Positions 1 to 9,017 of a stretch of 64,000 nt of DNA are shown one piece after another. The first letter of the stretch is position 1. Every line of letters begins with the position of its first letter. The stretch is from Acidisoma silvae (GTDB lineage Bacteria > Pseudomonadota > Alphaproteobacteria > Acetobacterales > Acetobacteraceae): positions 496,001 to 560,000 of the forward strand of contig NZ_JAESVB010000002.1 in the NCBI RefSeq assembly GCF_020618775.1. The letters are read 5' to 3'. Under the pieces are notes generated by a model that saw only the letters and a program-made list of their open reading frames with translations, was not told the DNA's origin and made no database searches. The position numbers were made by a program, and so were the translations under genes.

Positions 1-123
1 CAGCGAATAGGTTTCGCCCGCTGGCCCCGGCGTCGCGGTCAGCAGCGGCACGCCCTGCGCGCAAACATGATACGGCATCACGACCAACAGAACCGTGATG
101 ACGATGGCGCATGCCCACCGCAT
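1..123 (-). CDS. fliP: Flagellar export gate protein FliP (5' end only)
   Basis: Only the first 41 codons are in the window; the gene continues past the left edge. The start is the ATG at 123-121. The visible part is a hydrophobic signal-like segment (AIVITVLLVVMPYHVCA) followed by VPLLTATPGPAGETYSL, which resembles the start of mature FliP. FliP is a core inner-membrane component of the flagellar type III export gate, together with FliQ and FliR. It follows fliO directly (fliO ends at 125), the usual fliO-fliP order. The call rests on a short fragment plus context. Confidence 0.8.
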   Translation of the reverse strand, partial: MRWACAIVITVLLVVMPYHVCAQGVPLLTATPGPAGETYSL

Positions 124-124
124 C

Positions 125-412
125 TCAGCCCCGCCTGTCACGTTCTGGGCCGGATTCGACCGGCGCCAGCGGCACGATGCCGGATCGGGTCGCGGCCAAT
201 AGAAATTTTCGCCCGTCGACCTGCACCAGAAGCAAGGAGACTTGCAGACCCAGGCGCCGGCTGGCGAGAATCTCAATCGCGGCGTTATCGCAACCCGGCA
301 TTCGCTGCTGACGAAACCGGCGCGCAAGCAGGGCAGCGACGACAAGCAAGGCAAGAACGACTGCCATCGGCCAAAGCACCAGCGATGCATTGGCACCTGT
401 GCCCATCGTCAA
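125..412 (-). CDS. fliO: Flagellar biosynthesis protein FliO
   Basis: A 95-residue protein with one N-terminal membrane span (about residues 10-30, LVLWPMAVVLALLVVAALLA), then a basic stretch and a small cytoplasmic domain containing SRRLGLQVSLLLVQVDGRKF. This matches the FliO pattern of one span followed by a region in which the protein 'knows' a ligand called VxVxGRxxLL. FliO assists assembly of the FliP ring of the export gate. It overlaps the end of fliL by 4 nt and sits just before fliP, the canonical position. Sequence conservation of FliO is low, so context carries much of the weight. Confidence 0.8.
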   Translation of the reverse strand: MTMGTGANASLVLWPMAVVLALLVVAALLARRFRQQRMPGCDNAAIEILASRRLGLQVSLLLVQVDGRKFLLAATRSGIVPLAPVESGPERDRRG

Positions 413-900
413 TCCTGCGTCACGAGATTGGCGATATAGGCGGCCGTGAAAGGATTGGGCGGATTGTAGCGGAGATTTTTGTTCAGGATGTTGTTCACAA
501 TACTCAGCGTGCCGGTCATCAGCTCCGTCCGGCTTTGCTGGCTTTGCAGGCTTTGCGTCGTTTCATTCAGCAGCCGCGTGATGATGGCTGATTTGATGAC
601 CGGCTGCATTTCATCGAAAGCGACGAGCGCCGCCTGGTCATTGGTTGCGAATTTGACGGAGAAGACGACATAGGAGGTTGCAGGCAGACCGGGTTGCGGT
701 GGAATGCTGACGGTGACATCGGCCAGGGACGCGAAAAAGGTCGGCTTGATCACCGGTTTTTCCGGCTTACGAATAGCGGCCTGTGCATTGCCCGCTGCCG
801 GCGGCGCATGAAACAGCCATTGCGTGACGCCTAATGTTCCACCGATCCCGACAAGCAGAGAGACCAGCGCGACGGCGGCCGTAACCAGAATCTTGCGCAT
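409..900 (-). CDS. fliL: Flagellar basal body-associated protein FliL
   Basis: I start at the ATG at 900-898, giving MRKILVTAAVALVSLLVGIG with a positive end and one membrane span; an upstream ATG at 957 adds a non-signal-like 19 residues. The protein is 163 residues. After the span comes a periplasmic domain beginning KPTFFASLADVTVSIPPQP, the FliL-type strand that opens the SPFH-like fold. FliL surrounds the stator units and supports torque. It is the gene after flgK and overlaps fliO, so it is translated with the export gate genes. Confidence 0.85.
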   Translation of the reverse strand: MRKILVTAAVALVSLLVGIGGTLGVTQWLFHAPPAAGNAQAAIRKPEKPVIKPTFFASLADVTVSIPPQPGLPATSYVVFSVKFATNDQAALVAFDEMQPVIKSAIITRLLNETTQSLQSQQSRTELMTGTLSIVNNILNKNLRYNPPNPFTAAYIANLVTQD

Positions 901-965
901 CGCTTGCCCGCTCACCAATCCCCTCAGCTTTACCTGAGAGAAGTAAACAAACTGCAACTATCTCC

Positions 966-2912
966 CTATTGCACGGCTTGCAGAATGCTTTGAAACATCA
1001 TGCGCGTCGCCGATATGACCTGAGCCGCAGCCTGATAGGCCTGTTCATATTGGCTGAGCAGAACCGCTTGCTGATTGATATCGACACCGCCCACCGTTTG
1101 CAGATTGGTGGTCGCCGTCGTTACCTGCGCGGACGTGGTGCCCGACAGTGTGGTCGCCTGCTCGGCGGCACTGCCAAGACCCGTGCCGAGGCCAATGAAG
1201 GCCTGTTCCATCGTGCCGCTGCTGGTCGCCCCTGCGGCGGTCCACAGCGCCTGCATGCGTGTCGCATTGCTGCCGTCGCCGCTGCCGCCCACCGTCAATG
1301 TCATAACATCGCCCGCCGCCGGCGTGCCGGACATCGGCACTTGCCAATAGGTGCCGGCCGTGGCCCCCGTATCGGGATAGGCCAGTGCCAAAGTTGCAGT
1401 CGGGTTGCTGCCGCTGAGCGCGCCGCTGGCGATGGTTGTGGACGGATCGGCTGCGGTCGTGACCGTGAAATCCGTGGCACTGGTGAAGGTGATCTGCAGC
1501 GGCTGGCCGAAGACCGAAGACGGCACCACAACCGCGCCGGATGCCGGCGCATTCGTCACCGTGCTGCTGCCGGCTGTGATGGTGCCGCCATTGCCGTTGA
1601 CGATCGACCCGTCCGATCGCAGCGCGCCGGCGGTCGCGACATAGGGGTCCGCCGCCGCGACGGCATCGGGGCTCGACGCTGCCAGCGCAAAGCTCTGCGC
1701 CGCTGCGGGCGCGGGGTTGACCGTAAAAGCGTCACCGTCCGCCGGCGCGCCGGAGATCGCAACCGTTAGCCCTGCGAAACTCAGGCTGGCACCTTGCCCC
1801 AGGGCATAGGATTGCTGGCTGGCCTGATCCACAGCGCTCCATCCCTTGGCGCTGCTATAGGTCAGCGTGAACGGCCCGCCATCGGTCGGCAGGCTGCTGG
1901 CGTCCGTCAAAGCGGCGGTGACGGTCGCCCCACCGCTATTGCCGTCGGCCGGCGTGACGCTGGGCGGCGGCACCGCAAACAGCGCGCCGCCGGCGCCGCC
2001 ACTTGCCGTCACGCCCTGCGCCTGGCTGGTATTCACCGCGGAGGCGAAGATGGCGGCCAAGGCATTGAGGGATTGCAGAGCGGCCGCGCCCGCCTGCCAG
2101 CTGGCAATGTTGCCGCCGATGGCGCCGTCATTCGCCGTGGTCGCCAAAGGCACCGCTGCGGTGCCGACCGTAATGGCGGGCGCCGTGCTGGGCGTGCCCG
2201 GCTGCACGGTCAGGCTCTGCGCCCCGGCCTGGTTCAGCAGCATCGTGCCGCCGGTCGCCACCAGAACCTGCCCGTTACTGCCCTGGGGAATGACATTGAC
2301 CGACAGCAGGGAGGACAGGGAATTCAGCGCCGCCTCCTGCTGGTCCAGCAGGCTAGGGTCATTCGGGCTGGTACCCAGCCCCGTATTGATCACCGCCAAT
2401 TGCGTCAGCAGGCCATTTGCGGCGGCGACATTGCTTTGCAGCGCGGTCACCGCCCCTGCCTGGCTGCTCGTCATCGCGCTCGCCGCGCTCTGAAAACCGC
2501 CGGCGACGGATTGCGCGTCCGACAGCACCGTCTGCCTTTGCGCGGCACTGGTCGGGTTGCCGGCCAGCGCGCTGACGTCCTGAAAGAACTGATTGATCTG
2601 CGTCTGCACATCGCCGTTATTCGCCAGCGCACCGGCAAGCGCGGTGAGAGACGATGCGGTGACGGAGGCCGCCTGGCTGGCGCTGGTCGCTGTTCGCAGC
2701 TGGGCGGCGGCGAAACCATCGGCCGCGCGCGTCACCTGCGATGCAACACCGCTACCCGAACTCTGGTTAAACAGCGTCGAGAGCGTCAGCGATTCGACCG
2801 CATAGCCGGGCGTCGTCTGGTTGGAGACATTCTGCGACACCGTGCCGATGCCCTGCTCGAAGGCCTCGATACCGGTGAGCGCAATGTTCATCGCCGCATT
2901 CAGCCCGCTCAT
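966..2912 (-). CDS. flgK: Hook-filament junction protein FlgK
   Basis: A 648-residue protein. The N-terminus (ALTGIEAFEQGIGTVSQNVS, then NQTTPGYAVE) carries the rod/hook family motif in which an N-terminal helix leads to SNxxTPGY. The C-terminus (VDINQQAVLLSQYEQAYQAA then ISATRMMFQSIL) is the matching D0 helix of axial proteins. The central part is long and rich in Ala, Ser, Thr and Gly, as in surface-exposed axial domains. FlgK (HAP1) joins the hook to the filament together with FlgL, which is encoded at 22.1 kb. It lies after flgJ in the minus-strand operon. Confidence 0.93.
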   Translation of the reverse strand: MSGLNAAMNIALTGIEAFEQGIGTVSQNVSNQTTPGYAVESLTLSTLFNQSSGSGVASQVTRAADGFAAAQLRTATSASQAASVTASSLTALAGALANNGDVQTQINQFFQDVSALAGNPTSAAQRQTVLSDAQSVAGGFQSAASAMTSSQAGAVTALQSNVAAANGLLTQLAVINTGLGTSPNDPSLLDQQEAALNSLSSLLSVNVIPQGSNGQVLVATGGTMLLNQAGAQSLTVQPGTPSTAPAITVGTAAVPLATTANDGAIGGNIASWQAGAAALQSLNALAAIFASAVNTSQAQGVTASGGAGGALFAVPPPSVTPADGNSGGATVTAALTDASSLPTDGGPFTLTYSSAKGWSAVDQASQQSYALGQGASLSFAGLTVAISGAPADGDAFTVNPAPAAAQSFALAASSPDAVAAADPYVATAGALRSDGSIVNGNGGTITAGSSTVTNAPASGAVVVPSSVFGQPLQITFTSATDFTVTTAADPSTTIASGALSGSNPTATLALAYPDTGATAGTYWQVPMSGTPAAGDVMTLTVGGSGDGSNATRMQALWTAAGATSSGTMEQAFIGLGTGLGSAAEQATTLSGTTSAQVTTATTNLQTVGGVDINQQAVLLSQYEQAYQAAAQVISATRMMFQSILQAVQ

Positions 2913-2955
2913 GGGCTTATTCTCCCCGTCAGACCGCTATATTCGCGCCGGGCGG

Positions 2956-3774
2956 TCAAAACTTGTCCGGCTCATCCGCCAAAGCTTGCAAGCTCTGCTG
3001 CATGAGCGGCGAATGGGCGATGGCGATGATTTTGGCGGCATAGGCGCTGTCGCTCGCGAAACCGCCATTCTGCAAGGCAAGCGCGAAGCCTTCGACCGAA
3101 GCCTGCCCAACCACTTGCGGAAAACGCGACTGGATGAGCCGCGCATAATCCGCCAAGCTCGCATCTGCCGAGGCATAATCGCGAAACCGATCGGTCAACG
3201 GCACCAGCACGCCATTGATCATCTCATGCGTCGCGCGGTCGCTGGCCGGCTGACTGTCTGCCGCCTTGATGCCGAAGAGGTTATTGCCAGGGGCGGCAGC
3301 GCCCCAGCCGGTTTCCAGCGCCGCCTGAGCCAGCACGCCGACCGGCGGCACGCCGAGCAGGCTGGCCACGGCCTGCACCGCCGGCCAGATGGCTTTCGTG
3401 AGGAACCGCGCCTGCCGCGCCTGATCGGCATCGGTCTCCACATCGATCCCACCCTGCGGCAATGCGGTCGCCGAGACGATCGGTGTCGCGTTGCGAATGA
3501 CAGGCGTGGTCCCTTGGCCGCCAATCTGCCGCAGCGCTGCCTGCTCGATCTGCGCATCGTATTTGCCGAAATCCTTCTGCGCGATCTCCCAGAGGAACAT
3601 AGTCTGATAGGTCTCGCCGCCGGGGCCGAGCGCGCCGGCATCACCACCGGTGCGGGTCATCTCGGTCATCAGATTGTACCACAGGCTGCCGGCAAGCCTC
3701 TCCACCGTCTGCCCCAGTTGCGCGGTCTGCGTTGACGGTACCGGCGCCGTTGCATCGAGACTGCCGATCGTCAT
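2956..3774 (-). CDS. flgJ: Rod assembly protein and peptidoglycan hydrolase FlgJ
   Basis: A 272-residue two-domain protein. The N-terminal part (LAGSLWYNLMTEMTRTGGDA, then YQTMFLWEIAQKDFGKYDAQ) matches the FlgJ rod-capping domain. The C-terminal half (about residues 115-260) reads as a glucosaminidase-type muramidase, with ALETGWGAAAPGNNLFGIKA containing the conserved E-x-x-W-G and N-x-F-G-I-K elements. It opens a hole in the cell wall so the rod can cross. Alphaproteobacteria often have a FlgJ without the hydrolase part, so the full two-domain form is worth noting. The start codon overlaps the flgI stop. Confidence 0.9.
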   Translation of the reverse strand: MTIGSLDATAPVPSTQTAQLGQTVERLAGSLWYNLMTEMTRTGGDAGALGPGGETYQTMFLWEIAQKDFGKYDAQIEQAALRQIGGQGTTPVIRNATPIVSATALPQGGIDVETDADQARQARFLTKAIWPAVQAVASLLGVPPVGVLAQAALETGWGAAAPGNNLFGIKAADSQPASDRATHEMINGVLVPLTDRFRDYASADASLADYARLIQSRFPQVVGQASVEGFALALQNGGFASDSAYAAKIIAIAHSPLMQQSLQALADEPDKF

Positions 3775-4847
3775 CAGAACACCTTCACGGTGCCGGTAAT
3801 GGCACCCGCCAGTTTCAGCGCCTGGATGATGGCGATCAGATCAGCCGGCGTCGCCCCAACCGCGTTCAAGGCCTGCGCCACCTGGGCCAGCGTCGCGCGC
3901 TTGGGTAGATAGACGACCTCCGCCCTCCCTTGCCTTGCCTGCACCACCGTATTCTGCACGCCGACCGTGGTGCCATTGCTGAAAGGCCCTGGCTGGCTCA
4001 CGGCATTCTGCTGCTGAATGCTGACGGTCAGATTACCGTGGGATACCACGGCCGGCCCCAGCTCCACGCCCGCATTCATGACGATGGTGCCGCTTTGCGC
4101 ATCGACCGCGATGGTCGGCGCCTCATCGGCCGGCGTGATCGGCAGGCTCAGCAGATCGGCCAGGAATTTGACGGAGGCGCTGCCGCCATTATTGAGATCG
4201 ACCTCGCCGGGCGAGATGGCGGCCGCCGTGCCATAGCCGAGAAAGTGGTTGATCGTATCCTCGATCTGCTGCGCCATCTGATAGCCCGGCGTATTGACGA
4301 GCAGACGCGTCGCGCCGCCTTCCGCGAAACTCGCCGGAATGCCGACCGACATGATGACGCCACCGGGCAGGGAGCCCACCGTCGGCACATTGGTGGATGT
4401 GCTGGACCCATTGGAACTCACGGCAAAGCCGCTGACCAGCAGCGGCCCCTGCGCCTGGGCGTAGACCTGGCTATTGCCACCGCGCAGCGGCGTCGGCAGC
4501 AGCACGCCACCGGCGAGCGACGCTGCATTACCCACCGCCGAGACAATCGCATCCACATGCTGCCCGGCTGCCGTGAAAGCCGGCACTTCCGCCGTTACCA
4601 TCACGGATGCCACATCATTCGGCTGCATGACATTCACATTGGTCAATGTGATGCCCATATTGCGCAGCATGTTTAAAATGGTCTGCTGCGTATAAGGAAC
4701 CTGCGTCGTCTGGTCCCCGGTGCCGGACAGGCCCACCACCAGCCCATAGCCATAGAGCTGGTTCGACGGCGCACCGGCGACCGTCACCAATTGCCCGATC
4801 GTCGTGCGCTCGGCCGCGCAGACCGGGCCGCACAGCAGGCCGATCAC
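3774..4847 (-). CDS. flgI: P-ring protein FlgI
   Basis: A 357-residue protein from the GTG at 4847. It has the FlgI core QLYGYGLVVGLSGTGDQT near the N-terminus, then QTILNMLRNMGITL, and ends with the typical ALNAVGATPADLIAIIQALK. FlgI forms the periplasmic P ring around the rod. The start is uncertain: the frame stays open upstream and reads RQNLALLIAAVIGLLCGPVC, a convincing signal peptide, but contains no ATG, GTG or TTG before the signal peptide. The GTG start would leave only a very short hydrophobic segment. An ATT at 4892-4890, 5 nt after AGGTG, is a possible non-standard start overlapping flgH. Confidence 0.92.
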   Translation of the reverse strand: MIGLLCGPVCAAERTTIGQLVTVAGAPSNQLYGYGLVVGLSGTGDQTTQVPYTQQTILNMLRNMGITLTNVNVMQPNDVASVMVTAEVPAFTAAGQHVDAIVSAVGNAASLAGGVLLPTPLRGGNSQVYAQAQGPLLVSGFAVSSNGSSTSTNVPTVGSLPGGVIMSVGIPASFAEGGATRLLVNTPGYQMAQQIEDTINHFLGYGTAAAISPGEVDLNNGGSASVKFLADLLSLPITPADEAPTIAVDAQSGTIVMNAGVELGPAVVSHGNLTVSIQQQNAVSQPGPFSNGTTVGVQNTVVQARQGRAEVVYLPKRATLAQVAQALNAVGATPADLIAIIQALKLAGAITGTVKVF

Positions 4848-4855
4848 TGCTGCAA

Positions 4856-5560
4856 TCAGAAGGGCCAGATTTTGTCGAGAACCTGTTGTAATAGCGGCAC
4901 CTGATGGGAATCGTTGATAGGTCCGTTGCCGACATATTGCACATTCATGCCGGCGACATTGTTGGAACTGATCGTGGCATTGGCCGTGATATCCTGCGGG
5001 CTGGCATAGCCGGTTACCACGAGAGCCGTGACGTTTCCGTTTACATTCACATTCGTCCGCCCCTCCAAAGCCAGCGTGCCGTTCGGGTCCACCCGCGTCA
5101 CCACCGCTTCGATCTGGCCGCTGACGGTATTGGATGCGGCCTCCGTGCCGCTACCGGTATATTTATTCGCTGATGCCGTCGTGATCGTCGGTGAAAAGGG
5201 CGTTCCTGCCAGACTGCCGATATTCAATGGCACGCCAAAAAAACTGGTGACGGAATTGCTGACAGTGCCGGCGCGGGACAGCGATGTTGCGTCATTATTG
5301 CTGGCCGCCGTTGTCGTCACGATGTCGATGGCGACCAGATCGCCGGGCCGCCAGTCCCGCTTGGGCTCATAGATGGAGCCGGAACTGTTCGGCGGAAAGA
5401 TGGACCCGTTTTCGGCCAGCGGCCCGCGCGGCACGGCGATGGGGAATTCCGTTTCCGGCACCAGAGACCGCGAACTCGGCGCCTGAGTGGCGCAGCCATC
5501 CAAAAGAAGACACAGGACTAGACACAGGCTTTGCGATCCGCAGATCGCCCTTTTGGTCAT
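4856..5560 (-). CDS. flgH: L-ring lipoprotein FlgH
   Basis: A 234-residue lipoprotein. The signal peptide ends in the lipobox LLDGC (residues 19-23), so Cys23 should be lipidated and the protein anchored in the outer membrane. RDWRPGDLVAIDI is the FlgH strand after the N-terminal linker, and the end GNGPINDSHQVPLLQQVLDK matches the FlgH terminus. FlgH forms the L ring, the outer-membrane bushing for the rod. The ATG overlaps the flgG stop region by 4 nt. Confidence 0.92.
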   Translation of the reverse strand: MTKRAICGSQSLCLVLCLLLDGCATQAPSSRSLVPETEFPIAVPRGPLAENGSIFPPNSSGSIYEPKRDWRPGDLVAIDIVTTTAASNNDATSLSRAGTVSNSVTSFFGVPLNIGSLAGTPFSPTITTASANKYTGSGTEAASNTVSGQIEAVVTRVDPNGTLALEGRTNVNVNGNVTALVVTGYASPQDITANATISSNNVAGMNVQYVGNGPINDSHQVPLLQQVLDKIWPF

Positions 5561-6351
5561 GCACCCTGGGCCGCCTGCGCCAGGTAATTCATCTGATTGT
5601 CGACCGCCGCGATGACCTGCGTGCCAAGCTGATAGGCCCGCTCCGCCGCGATCATATTGACCATGGATTGTACGACATCGACATTGGAGGCTTCCAGGTA
5701 ATTCTGGTTGATCGAGCCGAGGCCATTGCTTTGCGGCGCGCCCGGCGTGGCCGTTCCGCTGGAGGATGTGCTGGCATAGAGATTATCGCCCAAAGGCTGC
5801 AAGCCTTGCGGATTGACGAAACTCGCAATCTGCAATTGCCCGACCTGACTGGCCTGCTGCGAGCCCGGCAGGGTGACCGAGACGGTGCCATCCGTGCCGA
5901 TGGTCACGCTGGTCGCATTGGCGGCGATGGTGATATTGGGCAGAACCTGATAGCCGCTGGAGGTCACCAACTGCCCGTTTTCGTTGAGCTGAAAACTACC
6001 GTCCCGCGTATAGGCGGTCTGCCCGTTTGGCAGCACGACCTGAAAATAGCCCGCACCATTGATCGCGACATTCAGCGGATTGCCCGTGCTGGTCAGCGAC
6101 CCCTGCGTCAGAATGGTGGCGACCGCCGCCGCCTTCACGCCGGTGCCGAGTTCCAGCCCAGAGGGATAGATGGTGGTGCCGGTGGATTGCGCGCCGGGCT
6201 GAATGCCGTTCTGATACAGCAGCGTCTGAAACTGCGCCGATTCCGCTTTGAACCCTGTCGTATTCACGTTGGAAAGATTGTCGGCAATCGTATCCATCAT
6301 GATCTGGCTGGCCTGCAATCCGGTCGCCATCGTGTCCAATGCGTGGTCCAT
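5557..6351 (-). CDS. flgG: Distal rod protein FlgG
   Basis: I start at the ATG at 6351, just after flgF ends (6356), giving a 264-residue protein beginning MDHALDTMATGLQASQIMMD. DNLSNVNTTGFKAESAQFQT is the strongly conserved FlgG rod motif. The C-terminal helix includes YLEASNVDVVQSMVNMIAAE. FlgG forms the distal rod and is the most conserved axial protein. An upstream ATG at 6399 would add 16 residues that overlap flgF and look unlike the family. Confidence 0.95.
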   Translation of the reverse strand: MDHALDTMATGLQASQIMMDTIADNLSNVNTTGFKAESAQFQTLLYQNGIQPGAQSTGTTIYPSGLELGTGVKAAAVATILTQGSLTSTGNPLNVAINGAGYFQVVLPNGQTAYTRDGSFQLNENGQLVTSSGYQVLPNITIAANATSVTIGTDGTVSVTLPGSQQASQVGQLQIASFVNPQGLQPLGDNLYASTSSSGTATPGAPQSNGLGSINQNYLEASNVDVVQSMVNMIAAERAYQLGTQVIAAVDNQMNYLAQAAQGA

Positions 6352-6355
6352 CGCC

Positions 6356-7096
6356 CTATCCTTGCGCCAGAACGGTATTGAGTGCGCGGCTATTGTCACT
6401 GCTCGTCTTCATCAGATTGGTCTGCATCTGATACGAGCGGCTGACATCGATCAGCTCCACCATGCTTTTGACGGAATCGACATTGCTGCCGTTGAGGTAG
6501 CCTTGCGACAGCTTGGCCGCCGGGCTCTGCTGTAATTGCGTCGGATCGGCGGGCAGAAACAGCGATCCGCTCAGCGCCCGCATCGCCCCGGCTGGCGTCG
6601 CGGCAAGGGCCAATTGCCCATAGGATGTGGTCTGGCCCGGCTGGCCGACCGGAACGCCGGAAATGGCGCCATCCGACCCAATGGTCAGGCTGGTGAGTTT
6701 CGGCAGGCTGATCGGGTTGCCGTCCGCCCCCAGCAAAGGGTTGCCGTCGCCATCAGCCAGCAGCCCTTCTGCCGAAATTTGCAGCGTGCCGTTGCGGGTC
6801 AGGGCCGTGCCGGAAGCCGTCTGCACTTCCAGCCAGCCGTCGCCGCCCAGGCCGACCGTTAACGGATTGCCCGTATGGGTCAAAGCACCTGGCCGCAAAT
6901 CCGGCCCCGGCGACAAAGCCACCACATCCGCGCCCGGCGGCGCATTGGCGCCCGCATAGGGCGCGGCCTGGGCCACGGCCTGCACGGCCTGATAGCCCGC
7001 CGTCTGCGTATTGGCCAGATTGGCGGACAAGGCATCCATCTTGGCGGAAATCGCCTGCAGGCTGGCCATGCCGGTGTAATAGCTGTCAGCGCTCAT
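6356..7096 (-). CDS. flgF: Proximal rod protein FlgF
   Basis: A 246-residue rod protein related to FlgG. It begins YYTGMASLQAISAKMDALSA and has NLANTQTAGYQAV in place of the SNxxTxGFK motif, an FlgF-like divergence. The C-terminus has YLNGSNVDSVKSMVELIDVS and ends in the axial D0 helix. It builds the proximal rod with FlgB and FlgC. It sits between flgE and flgG, the usual order in this operon type. Confidence 0.9.
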   Translation of the reverse strand: MSADSYYTGMASLQAISAKMDALSANLANTQTAGYQAVQAVAQAAPYAGANAPPGADVVALSPGPDLRPGALTHTGNPLTVGLGGDGWLEVQTASGTALTRNGTLQISAEGLLADGDGNPLLGADGNPISLPKLTSLTIGSDGAISGVPVGQPGQTTSYGQLALAATPAGAMRALSGSLFLPADPTQLQQSPAAKLSQGYLNGSNVDSVKSMVELIDVSRSYQMQTNLMKTSSDNSRALNTVLAQG

Positions 7097-7098
7097 GA

Positions 7099-8328
7099 TC
7101 AGATCTGAATCAGCTTGGTGAAGTTCTGCTGCTCGGCCTGCAACTCGGTCGCATTGGCCTGATAGGCCTGCTGGTATTGAATAAGATCGACCAGCGCCGA
7201 GGAGGTGGAGACATTGGATTGTTCCAGATTGCCGCTCAGCAAAGTGCCGGCCTGGCCAATGCCCGGCGTATTGATGACGGGATCGCCCGAGGTATTGGTC
7301 ACGGCGTACAGATTGCCGCTGACATTCTGCAGCCCTTGCGGATTGATGAAATTCGCCAGCGCCAGCGTGCCGATGGATTGGGTCTGGTTATTGCTATAGG
7401 TCGCTTCCACCGAACCGTCCGACGCGACCGAGGTGCTGAGATAATTACCGGGCGGATAGCCGTTATTCGTCGTGCCAGCGATGGCGAAGCTTTGCGCGCC
7501 GAGCGTGGTGCCGGTGAAATTCACCGCGACCGAGGAACCAGCCGAACCGTTCTGCCAGTCCACGGCGAACGTCGCCGGGCTGCCCGATGACAGCGCACCG
7601 CTGGAATTGAAGGTCAGCGTCGTGAGCAGCGACGGCGCGCTGATCACGCTTCCGCTGGCGCTGACCGGTTCGGCATAGACATTCCAGCTTGGCGTGCCGC
7701 CCGCCGTCGCCGGTGCTTCCTGCTGGAAATAGAGATTGACGGTATTGGGATTGCCAAGACTGTCATAGGAGACGGCAGAGGTAGTTTCGTTATAGGTGCT
7801 GCTATCGCCGGGCACCGGCGTCACCGGGGATGCGAATTGGCTGTCCGCCGCATTCAGACTGACGGTCAGCCCCAGTTTGGAGGTCGCATTGGCGGAAAGC
7901 GACCCGGTATTGACCGTCATCGGCTGCAACGTGCTGCTTTGCGTGCCCGTGGTGGCATCGATGGGATAGCCCATGACGGAAGCGCCGGTCGCCGTCACCA
8001 GCTGGCCGGCATTGCTGAGCTGAAAGGCGCCGTCGCGTGTATATTGCGTCGCCCCGTTATTATCGATGACGAAGTAACCGCTGCCCTGGATCATGCTGTC
8101 GAGGTTATTGCCGGTGGCGATCTGCGTCCCTTGGATGAGATTGGTATCGATGCCGGCGGATTGTGCGCCAATGCCGGGCACGCCGCTCTCGCCCACCGGA
8201 AAAACATCCGAGAACAAGGCCAATTGGCTCTTGAACCCCGTTGTATTGGCATTGGCGAGATTATTGGAAACGGCGTCCAGTCCGGTCTGGGCTGCCGTCA
8301 GCCCCGAAAAGGCGGTGTCCAGACTCAT
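7099..8328 (-). CDS. flgE: Flagellar hook protein FlgE
   Basis: A 409-residue axial protein. It begins MSLDTAFSGLTAAQTGLDAV, followed by SNNLANANTTGFKSQLALFS, the diagnostic hook motif. It has the Thr/Ser/Gly-rich middle typical of hook proteins and the C-terminal helix GNLEQSNVSTSSALVDLIQY. FlgE polymerises into the curved hook under the FlgD cap. It overlaps flgD by 4 nt upstream and is followed immediately by flgF. Confidence 0.95.
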   Translation of the reverse strand: MSLDTAFSGLTAAQTGLDAVSNNLANANTTGFKSQLALFSDVFPVGESGVPGIGAQSAGIDTNLIQGTQIATGNNLDSMIQGSGYFVIDNNGATQYTRDGAFQLSNAGQLVTATGASVMGYPIDATTGTQSSTLQPMTVNTGSLSANATSKLGLTVSLNAADSQFASPVTPVPGDSSTYNETTSAVSYDSLGNPNTVNLYFQQEAPATAGGTPSWNVYAEPVSASGSVISAPSLLTTLTFNSSGALSSGSPATFAVDWQNGSAGSSVAVNFTGTTLGAQSFAIAGTTNNGYPPGNYLSTSVASDGSVEATYSNNQTQSIGTLALANFINPQGLQNVSGNLYAVTNTSGDPVINTPGIGQAGTLLSGNLEQSNVSTSSALVDLIQYQQAYQANATELQAEQQNFTKLIQI

Positions 8329-9017
8329 GACGCATTGCCCCCGAGAACGGATTGGATTGAGGAAATGGGAATGGGTGCCGATTGGCCCTGCACATCGACG
8401 CTTTGGGTCGAGCCGGAGGCGCTGACGCCGTTTACCGTATAGACCGTATAGGGTGTAACCGAGACCGCCGTGCCGTCGGCACCGGCGGCGGACACCTGAT
8501 AGGTATAGGATTGGCCGGCAGAGCCGCCGCCCCAGGCGAAGCTTTGCTGCCCGGCCGGCAAGGCACCGAGGCTTTTGGTTCCGGCGACCGTGCCATTCGC
8601 ACCGATGATCGTCACCGTCACGTTTTGCGCCGCATCGGCCAGGGAAAAAGCGCCGGTGGCATTGCCCGAAGCGTCCGGCAGCAACGCATCGCCCGCGACC
8701 GTCACCTGCTTGCCGACCAGCGTGGATGCTACCGCCAGTTGCGAGGCCGCCTGTCCCGATTGAATGGCACTGACCGTGCTGTTGAGCTGATTGATGCCGG
8801 TGACCGTCGAAATCTGCGCGAATTCGGAGGCGAGCTGCGTCGGGTCGGCCGGCGATGTCGGTGACTGGTATTTCAATTGCGCCATCAACAATTGCAGGAA
8901 ATCCGCCTGGTTCATGGTCGCGGCGGAGCCCGAGGAAGCCGCCCCCGTCGCAGCCGTGGTGGAAGCGGCGGCCGCCGTCGCCGCTGTCGCGTTGGAAATA
9001 GCCAGATTGGTCATCAA
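8325..9017 (-). CDS. flgD: Hook-capping scaffold protein FlgD
   Basis: A 230-residue protein. After an Ala/Ser/Thr-rich leader it has the FlgD signature MNQADFLQLLMAQLKYQSPT (about residues 35-54), followed by DPTQLASEFAQISTVTGINQ. The C-terminal half has the Gly-rich tudor/Fn3-like region of FlgD. FlgD caps the growing hook and is discarded when the hook is finished. It overlaps flgC and flgE by 4 nt each, which suggests translational coupling. Confidence 0.93.
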   Translation of the reverse strand: MMTNLAISNATAATAAAASTTAATGAASSGSAATMNQADFLQLLMAQLKYQSPTSPADPTQLASEFAQISTVTGINQLNSTVSAIQSGQAASQLAVASTLVGKQVTVAGDALLPDASGNATGAFSLADAAQNVTVTIIGANGTVAGTKSLGALPAGQQSFAWGGGSAGQSYTYQVSAAGADGTAVSVTPYTVYTVNGVSASGSTQSVDVQGQSAPIPISSIQSVLGGNAS

